Of a DNA stretch of 10,405 nt, positions 5,573 through 10,405 are shown one piece after another (position 1 is the first letter of the stretch; every line of letters starts with the position of its first letter). A program made the position numbers and the translations under genes. The notes beneath the pieces are model-generated. The model was not told the DNA's origin. It saw nothing but the letters and a program-made list of their open reading frames with translations, and ran no database searches. Source of the stretch: Clostridia bacterium (GTDB lineage: Bacteria > Bacillota_A > Clostridia > Oscillospirales > Acutalibacteraceae); NCBI GenBank assembly GCA_017547865.1, contig JAFYOA010000440.1, forward strand, positions 1-10,405, given 5' to 3'.

Positions 5573-7579
5573 ATGAAACTCGGCATCGGTATCGATACCG
5601 GAGGTACATATACAGATGCGGTGATCTACGATTTTGACAGCGGTACCATTCTTGGCACAGCCAAATCGCTGACCACAAAACACGATTTAAAGCTTGGCAT
5701 TTTGGGTGCCATCGATGGCCTTCCGGAAGGTTTGGCGCAGAAAGCAGAGATCATTTCTCTTTCCACCACACTGGCCACCAACGCCTGTGTGGAAGATAAG
5801 GGCGGCCGGGCCAAACTGATCTTCTTCGGCGGCGACAAAAACATCATCGACAAAAACGGCCGGCAATGCGGCCTGCCTTCTTCGGATGAGATTTATCTGC
5901 AGGAAAGCTACACGTCTTTTTCCGGCAAATCCGAACAGGAGCCGGACTGGGCTCTGTTTGAACAGCAGACCGAAACCGGCTTTGAAGACCTGGACGGTGT
6001 GGGCATCATCGAGATCAACGCCATGCGCAACGGCGCTGTGGTGGAAAAGAAAGCCAAAGAGATTTTTCAAAAGAAACACGACCTGCCCGTGGTCTGCGGC
6101 CACGAGCTGTTCTCTGAACTGGATTGCCTGAAGCGGGGCGCCAGCACACTGCTCAACGCCAGCCTCTTCCCCGTTATCAGCGAATTTTTGGTAGCAGTGA
6201 AAAAAGCCCTGGCAGAGCGGAACATCCATCCCTCTTCTCTGGTCATTGTCCGCAGCGACGGCACCCTGATGTCGGAAGAATTTGCGGCTCTTCGCCCGGT
6301 GGAGACCCTGCTGTGCGGCCCGGCGGCCAGCGCCATTGGCTGCGCACGGCTTTCCAATGCTCCCAACAGCATTGTGGTGGATATGGGCGGCACCACCACC
6401 GACCTTGCCTTCATAGAAAACGGCAAGCCTGTCACCGTAAAAAGCGGCATTTCCATCGGCAAGTGGAAAACCTTTGTCAACGGCCTGTATGTAAAAACCT
6501 TCGGCCTGGGCGGCGACAGCGCCGTGCACTACAAAGACGGCAAACCGGTGCTGGAAGAATACCGGGTGGTTCCTCTGTGCGTAGCGGCGCAGCAGTATCA
6601 GCAGATCACCGAAAAACTGCGTACCATGGAAAAGAAAAAGCACACCCGCTTTTTGTACGAGCACTATATGCTGGTGAAAGACGTGTCGGACAGCACACGT
6701 TATAACGAAGAAGAGAAAGCCCTGTGCCGTGCCCTGCGCAATGGCCCCCTGCCCATTGCAGAGGCAGCGGCCGCTGTGGGACGTGACATCTACACCCTGC
6801 GGGCCGAGCGCCTGCTGAAAGACGGCGTAGTGCAGTTGTGCGGTCTTACCCCCACGGATATCATGCATCTGCGAGGCGATTTCTGCCGGTACGACATGGA
6901 AGCCTCCCGCCTGGGCGCGGAATTTGCCGCCTTTAACCTGAACTGCACGGTAGAAGAACTGTGCACCACGGTATACAATGAGGTGGAGCGCAAGCTGTAC
7001 CTCAACATTGTAAAATCCATGCTGGAAAACAAATACCCCGATTATATGAAAAACGGCGTGGGCGAAGAAGTGGAACGCTTCATTCTGCAAAGCTATGAAG
7101 AAGCCCGCCGCGGACAGCGTGACCCGCTGTTTTCTCCGCAGTTTACCACCACCTACACCCTCATCGGTGCCGGTGCGCCCATCCGGGTCTTTTTGGAGGA
7201 TGTGGCGGCTATGCTGGGAACCAAAGCCTACGTACCGGAAAACCACGAAGTTGTCAACGCCCTGGGCGCCGTGATGGGCAGTGTGGGCGCAACATACTCG
7301 GTGGAGATCAAGCCGGTGGAAAACGAACCGGAAGGTTCCGGTTTCCTGGTCTTCGGCAGCGAGGGTCGGCGGTTCTTTGGTGAATTTGAAGAAGCCGTGG
7401 ACTACGCCCGGCAGGAAGCCTGCATAGGCGCCGCCGCAGAAGCCCGCCGCCGCGGTGCCAAGGGCGAGCCGGAAATCACCTGCCACATCAACACAAAAGA
7501 AGCCACCGCCCGTGAAACCACCGTGCAGCTGAGCACCACCGTGACCGCCAGCGCCACGGGAACCCTTGGCTTTGCGTAA
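5573..7579 (+). CDS. hydantoinase/oxoprolinase-family (HyuA-like) ASKHA ATPase
   Basis: A 668-aa protein of the HyuA/5-oxoprolinase family (Hydant_A_N then Hydantoinase_A). The actin-like ATPase motifs are intact: phosphate-1 GIDTGGTYTDAV (5-16), phosphate-2 VVDMGGTTTDLAF (268-280), the adenosine motif IGAGAP (531-536) and ENHEVVNALGAVMG (557-570). STTLATNACVEDKGG (64-78) and GLTPTD (424-429) are family landmarks. Residues about 383-425 look like a winged helix inserted before GLTPTD. Relatives hydrolyse ATP to activate an amide or ketone, normally with a HyuB-type subunit, or serve in C1-transfer pathways; no HyuB is present here. The ATG at 5573 follows GGGGTGA with 4-base spacing and a clear promoter, and a terminator follows. 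It is divergent from a UroD-family gene, which favours a role in the same pathway, perhaps as an ATP-driven activator. The substrate is unknown. Confidence 0.88.
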   Translation: MKLGIGIDTGGTYTDAVIYDFDSGTILGTAKSLTTKHDLKLGILGAIDGLPEGLAQKAEIISLSTTLATNACVEDKGGRAKLIFFGGDKNIIDKNGRQCGLPSSDEIYLQESYTSFSGKSEQEPDWALFEQQTETGFEDLDGVGIIEINAMRNGAVVEKKAKEIFQKKHDLPVVCGHELFSELDCLKRGASTLLNASLFPVISEFLVAVKKALAERNIHPSSLVIVRSDGTLMSEEFAALRPVETLLCGPAASAIGCARLSNAPNSIVVDMGGTTTDLAFIENGKPVTVKSGISIGKWKTFVNGLYVKTFGLGGDSAVHYKDGKPVLEEYRVVPLCVAAQQYQQITEKLRTMEKKKHTRFLYEHYMLVKDVSDSTRYNEEEKALCRALRNGPLPIAEAAAAVGRDIYTLRAERLLKDGVVQLCGLTPTDIMHLRGDFCRYDMEASRLGAEFAAFNLNCTVEELCTTVYNEVERKLYLNIVKSMLENKYPDYMKNGVGEEVERFILQSYEEARRGQRDPLFSPQFTTTYTLIGAGAPIRVFLEDVAAMLGTKAYVPENHEVVNALGAVMGSVGATYSVEIKPVENEPEGSGFLVFGSEGRRFFGEFEEAVDYARQEACIGAAAEARRRGAKGEPEITCHINTKEATARETTVQLSTTVTASATGTLGFA

Positions 7580-7591
7580 ACACACAAACAC

Positions 7592-7619
7592 GGTCTGCTT
7601 TAAAAAAGCAGGCCGTTTT
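7592..7619 (+). terminator. intrinsic terminator after the HyuA-like gene
   Basis: GGTCTGCTTT (7592-7601) pairs with AAAGCAGGCC (7605-7614), 10 pairs with one wobble and a short A loop, followed by G and TTTTCTTTT. It begins 12 bases after the stop codon and isolates this gene from the next one, which has its own promoter. Confidence 0.85.
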
Positions 7620-7622
7620 CTT

Positions 7623-7637
7623 TTGCAGCTGTTGCAA
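7623..7637. promoter_or_regulatory. candidate operator palindrome TTGCA-N5-TGCAA
   Basis: A 15-base interrupted palindrome, TTGCAGCTGTTGCAA, whose right arm coincides with the -35 of the promoter at 7632-7660. A repressor bound here would block RNA polymerase. The binding protein is not encoded in the window. Confidence 0.4.
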
Positions 7638-7660
7638 CACGCGGCGGAATGTGCTATGTT
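7632..7660 (+). promoter_or_regulatory. sigma-A-type promoter for the 631-aa glycosidase-like gene
   Basis: TTGCAA (7632-7637), a 17-base spacer and TATGTT (7655-7660; 4 of 6). Transcription should start near 7667. It overlaps the longer reading frame starting at 7651, which supports the later ATG at 7699. Confidence 0.6.
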
Positions 7661-7685
7661 TATGGCAGTACACCCCCACCGAAAC

Positions 7686-7690
7686 GGAGG
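7686..7690 (+). promoter_or_regulatory. GGAGG ribosome-binding site deciding the start at 7699
   Basis: GGAGG lies 8 bases before the ATG at 7699. The frame's earlier ATG at 7651 has no comparable site and lies inside the promoter. Another ATG at 7692 is only 1 base from GGAGG and out of frame. Confidence 0.8.
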
Positions 7691-7698
7691 TATGTTTT

Positions 7699-9594
7699 AT
7701 GAAAAGATCGTTATATGCTCCTTTGATGCTTTCCAATCTCACCGAACAAAACCGAGGCGAATACCTGCAGCAGCTGCGGGAAACCGGCGCCTCCCGGCTG
7801 TTCATTGCCATTGACCGCAGCTGGTTTTTCACCATACACACCCCTGTTTGGCAGGAAAAGCTGGTGGAACTGCGGGCACACATGGATTATTTTGAAGAAA
7901 ACGGGTTGGAAGTCGGCCTGTGGATGCAGGCCTTCGGCTTTGGCGACCCGCTGAGCGATGCGGGTAAAGTCTTTACACAGGGCTGGACAAAGATTCTCTC
8001 TGTGGATGGCCAGGAAGCCGGGGATGCTTTCTGCCCGGAAGACCCGGCATTTATGGAAAGCCACAGCCGCTGGGTGGAAAGCCTGGCTGCGCTTCACCCC
8101 GCTTTTCTGATGCTGGATGACGACCTGTGCCTTTCCGCACGGCCGGGCCTGAGCTGCTTCTGCCCCCGGCACCGGGCCAAGCTTGCCAAAAAACTGGGAC
8201 GCGACATGGACCTGTCCGCCTGGCAGAAAGAACTTTTTACCGGCCGCGGAAACGATGCCCGCAAACTCTGGCTGGACACGATGGGCGATACCCTGCGGGA
8301 GTTCTGCCGCAAAACGGAGGAAACCGTGCACCGGATCGCTCCCGCCACCCGTCTGGGCTTCTGCGCCGGTTTTACTTCCTGGGATCTGGAAGGCGCCGAT
8401 GCCGCCGAACTTTCTTATATTCTTGCCGGCCAAAACAAGCCTTTCCTGCGCTTTACCGGTGCGCCCTATTGGGTGGCGCCCCACTGGAACCGCTTTCCCG
8501 GGCAGCGCCTGCACGCCGTGATTGAATTCACCCGGGCACAGGAAGCATGGTGCCGCGAAAACGGGATCGAGTGCTTTTCGGAAGCAGACTCCTACCCCCG
8601 TCCCCGGTACCATATTCCCGCCAGCCTGCTGGAGTGCTTTGACGCTGCCATGGCGGCTTCCGATGGCACCCCGGTGCTGAAATACATCTTCGATTATCAC
8701 TCCCCGGTGGAATACGAACCCGGCTATGCCCGGGCTCACCGGCGCAATCTGCCGCTGTACGAATTTTTAGAGCAGCATTTTACCGGCAAAACAGCTGTCG
8801 GTGTGCAGGTATACGAGCGCATGCAGAAATTTGCGGATATGGAACTGCCGGCAGAATTTGACCCCCGGTACGCCAACAACACCGCCCTGCCCTGTGCCGC
8901 TTCCATGCTCACCCAGCTGTGCATCCCCGTCACCTATGAAAAGAACCCGGCCTGTGCCATCGCCTTTGGGAACAACGCCGCCGAGCTCCGTACCCTACCC
9001 CAAAAACTGATCCTCGACCTTCCCGCCGCCATTTTGCTGCAGGAAAATGGCTATGATCTTGGCATCCGCTCGGCAGAGGTGACCGAAAACGGCTGCTCCC
9101 CCTTTAAAGAATATTTTGGAGAGGCCGGGGTGCTGCTCACTCACGCCGCCGGGCGCTACTACCGCTGCAGCCTTGCCCCTAACGTGCAGGTGCACAGCGA
9201 ATTTGCAAGCGAAAACGACCGCTTCCCCGCTTCTTTCTCTGTAAAAACCGGCGACACCGAATGCCTGATCTTCGCTTTTGATGCCTACAGCCTGCGGCAG
9301 GATGCCAGCGTATTCTGCTCTTACGCACGGCAGGCGCAGCTGCTGGCGCTGTACAGCGATTTTCCTGTGCTGCGAAACCAGCCCTTTGTGTATTCGCTCT
9401 GCAAAAAAGGAGCGGATGGAACCGCATTGTTCCTTGCCAATATTTTTGATGACGAGCTGTGGGACGTAACCCTGGAACTGGACCGCCCCTACACCCACGC
9501 CGAAGCCCACGGTGCCGCCGTGCATTTGGAAGGTAACCGGCTGCACATTGAACATCTGCCGGCTTACGGCATGCTCGCCTTACATTTATCGTAA
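7699..9594 (+). CDS. uncharacterised glycosidase-like TIM-barrel protein, GH42-like architecture
   Basis: A 631-aa protein I cannot assign to a named family. Residues about 1-350 look like a TIM barrel of the glycosidase type (FIAIDRSWFF at 35-44, GLWMQAFGFG at 73-82, RFTGAPYW at 251-258). Residues about 365-470 resemble the flavodoxin/amidotransferase-like domain of GH42-type enzymes (ASMLTQLCIPVTYE, then ILDLPAAILLQENGYDLGI). A beta-rich tail ends the chain. Candidate acidic residues are the triplet Asp140-Asp141-Asp142 in FLMLDDDL, followed by a Cys-containing loop LSCFCPRHRA (151-160), and Glu295 in ECFSEADSYP. There is no signal peptide, so it should be cytoplasmic. It has its own promoter and the HAD gene follows after 73 bases with its own promoter. 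It probably acts on a glycoside or a sugar derivative, but activity is unproven and a non-hydrolytic role is possible. Confidence 0.8.
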   Translation: MKRSLYAPLMLSNLTEQNRGEYLQQLRETGASRLFIAIDRSWFFTIHTPVWQEKLVELRAHMDYFEENGLEVGLWMQAFGFGDPLSDAGKVFTQGWTKILSVDGQEAGDAFCPEDPAFMESHSRWVESLAALHPAFLMLDDDLCLSARPGLSCFCPRHRAKLAKKLGRDMDLSAWQKELFTGRGNDARKLWLDTMGDTLREFCRKTEETVHRIAPATRLGFCAGFTSWDLEGADAAELSYILAGQNKPFLRFTGAPYWVAPHWNRFPGQRLHAVIEFTRAQEAWCRENGIECFSEADSYPRPRYHIPASLLECFDAAMAASDGTPVLKYIFDYHSPVEYEPGYARAHRRNLPLYEFLEQHFTGKTAVGVQVYERMQKFADMELPAEFDPRYANNTALPCAASMLTQLCIPVTYEKNPACAIAFGNNAAELRTLPQKLILDLPAAILLQENGYDLGIRSAEVTENGCSPFKEYFGEAGVLLTHAAGRYYRCSLAPNVQVHSEFASENDRFPASFSVKTGDTECLIFAFDAYSLRQDASVFCSYARQAQLLALYSDFPVLRNQPFVYSLCKKGADGTALFLANIFDDELWDVTLELDRPYTHAEAHGAAVHLEGNRLHIEHLPAYGMLALHLS

Positions 9595-9610
9595 TTTCAG
9601 GCAGCCCGCA

Positions 9611-9639
9611 TTGCTTTTTTTCTCAAAAAGCGCTATAAT
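9611..9639 (+). promoter_or_regulatory. sigma-A promoter for the HAD gene
   Basis: TTGCTT (9611-9616), a 17-base spacer containing a run of Ts, and a perfect TATAAT (9634-9639). Transcription should start near 9646. The GGAGG ribosome site (9657-9661) is the right half of the perfect palindrome CCTCCGGAGG (9652-9661), 6 bases before the ATG. Confidence 0.78.
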
Positions 9640-9667
9640 GCAGCTATCTTTCCTCCGGAGGTAACCT

Positions 9668-10390
9668 ATGTACGAAAACATCAAAGTGATCGCCATGGAC
9701 CTGGACGGCACCCTGACCCAGCACAAAACCCCGCTGAGTGCCAAACACCGGGCGATCCTCACCAGACTTTCTGAAAAATACAAGCTGCTGATGGTGGGCG
9801 CCGGCCAGGTGATGCGCATCTTCAACCAGATGGAGCAGTTCCCCATTGATATTATTGGCAACTACGGCATGCAGTACGCCGAATACGACCGCGAGACCGG
9901 CACCATGCGTGTTGTGCGGGACGATGTGATGCCCTGCGACCGGGAAAGCGTGACCGCAAAAATCGATGCCATGCGCGAAAAATACGGCTTTACCCAGTAT
10001 GCGGGCGAAACGGTGGAATTCCACCCCTCCGGCTGTGTTACGTTCCCCATTTTGGGTACCAAAGCAAAGCAGGAAGATAAACTGGCCTTTGACCCGGACC
10101 GCAGACGCCGCCGTGCTTTTTACGATGATGTCGTGAACACCTTCGGGGATTACTGCGTGTTTGTGGGCGGTTCTTCCTCTTTTGATATGGCCCCCAAGCC
10201 CTACAACAAATACCATGCCCTGGATCTGTACTGCAAAGAACACGGCCTTGCTCACAGCGAAGTGGTGTACATCGGCGATGACTACGGCCTGGGCGGCAAC
10301 GATGAATCCGTGTACCGCTCCGATTTCAATTACCTCACCATCGATGATTACAACGACTTCCCCAAAGTAGTGAAAAACCTTCTTTCATAA
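9668..10390 (+). CDS. HAD-superfamily hydrolase resembling eukaryotic-type phosphomannomutase (PMM2-like)
   Basis: A 240-aa HAD protein, close to the roughly 246 aa of human PMM2. Motif I is MDLDGTLT (nucleophile Asp11, acid/base Asp13). The motif III region carries SFDMAPKPYNKYHAL (171-185, Lys181), which follows the PMM pattern SFD..P...dK..cL. Motif IV is IGDDYGLGGNDESVY (202-216), like the PMM GD..pGGND. The cap region holds VEFHPSGCVTFPI and LAFDPDRRRRRAF, again paralleling PMM. Two differences stand out: motif II reads VGAGQ (43-47) where PMM has VGGSD, and the SPIGR phosphate-binding segment is altered to FPILGT. So the substrate is probably a phosphosugar, but mutase activity is doubtful and a phosphatase is possible. 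It has its own promoter; the last in-window gene of the rightward set. Confidence 0.85.
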   Translation: MYENIKVIAMDLDGTLTQHKTPLSAKHRAILTRLSEKYKLLMVGAGQVMRIFNQMEQFPIDIIGNYGMQYAEYDRETGTMRVVRDDVMPCDRESVTAKIDAMREKYGFTQYAGETVEFHPSGCVTFPILGTKAKQEDKLAFDPDRRRRRAFYDDVVNTFGDYCVFVGGSSSFDMAPKPYNKYHALDLYCKEHGLAHSEVVYIGDDYGLGGNDESVYRSDFNYLTIDDYNDFPKVVKNLLS

Positions 10391-10405
10391 ATAAACAAAA
10401 CCTCC

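Noticed and set aside
5408..5683. Extended N-terminus of the UroD-family gene (92 extra codons)
   Set aside because: The promoter at 5484-5456 and the ribosome site before 5407 lie inside it, and family homology begins at the MTSRERLDAT segment.
5687..7591. Long minus-strand open frame (634 codons) opposite the HyuA-like gene
   Set aside because: Antisense shadow of a gene with intact ATPase motifs; the translation is low-complexity (Gly, His, Phe, Val) with no family features.
9601..9633. Possible terminator after the 631-aa gene (T-run at 9615-9621)
   Set aside because: No stable stem precedes the T-run; it lies within the spacer of the HAD promoter and is better explained as part of that promoter.
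10388..10405. Minus-strand GGAGG at the right edge with a downstream ATG
   Set aside because: The frame it would start closes after about 17 codons inside the HAD gene; no gene is supported.
1..10405. CRISPR array, insertion sequence, tRNA/rRNA, attachment site, phage genes
   Set aside because: I looked for spaced direct repeats, transposase motifs, terminal inverted repeats and tRNA-like cloverleaf ends in the gaps and found none; all gaps are short and explained by promoters and terminators.

Overview
The window looks like a chromosomal segment of a moderately GC-rich, gut-type member of the Clostridia (Oscillospirales/Ruminococcaceae-like). The grounds are strong AGGAGG-type ribosome sites, consensus sigma-A promoters with 17-bp spacers, compact hairpin-plus-T terminators, and gene families typical of anaerobic Firmicutes (an AEC permease, a UroD-family methyltransferase-like protein, xylose-isomerase-like TIM barrels). 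The taxonomic call is inference; there is no rRNA or marker gene.

Layout: eight protein genes fill the window, and no gap exceeds about 170 bases. They diverge from one control region at about 5408-5572. Leftward (minus strand) come: a UroD-family protein (5407-4142), a terminator, a perfect-consensus promoter, two overlapping tandem sugar-phosphate isomerase/epimerase-like genes (3992-3186 and 3186-2404), a terminator, another promoter, an AEC-family permease (2282-1359), and a GH5-like clan-A glycosidase (1279-17). Rightward (plus strand) come: a hydantoinase/oxoprolinase-type (HyuA-like) ASKHA ATPase (5573-7579), a terminator, a 631-aa uncharacterised glycosidase-like protein (7699-9594), and a HAD hydrolase resembling eukaryotic-type phosphomannomutase (9668-10390).

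How they may work together: the set reads as an intracellular small-molecule or carbohydrate catabolic neighbourhood. It has two putative cytoplasmic glycosidases without signal peptides, two sugar-isomerase-like barrels, a phosphosugar-type HAD phosphatase/mutase homologue and one carrier. At its centre a UroD/MtaA-like protein and a HyuA-like ATPase are transcribed divergently. That pairing recalls methyl-transfer systems, but no corrinoid protein, HyuB subunit, regulator or sugar ABC transporter is visible here. The shared pathway is therefore a hypothesis.

The points most worth a second look are: the second isomerase has lost two of four metal ligands; the UroD-family protein has His where the third zinc Cys is expected; the HyuA-like protein is solitary and has a winged-helix-like segment; the 631-aa protein has no assigned family; and a PMM2-like HAD is present in a bacterium. 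Promoters also correct the start sites of several genes.
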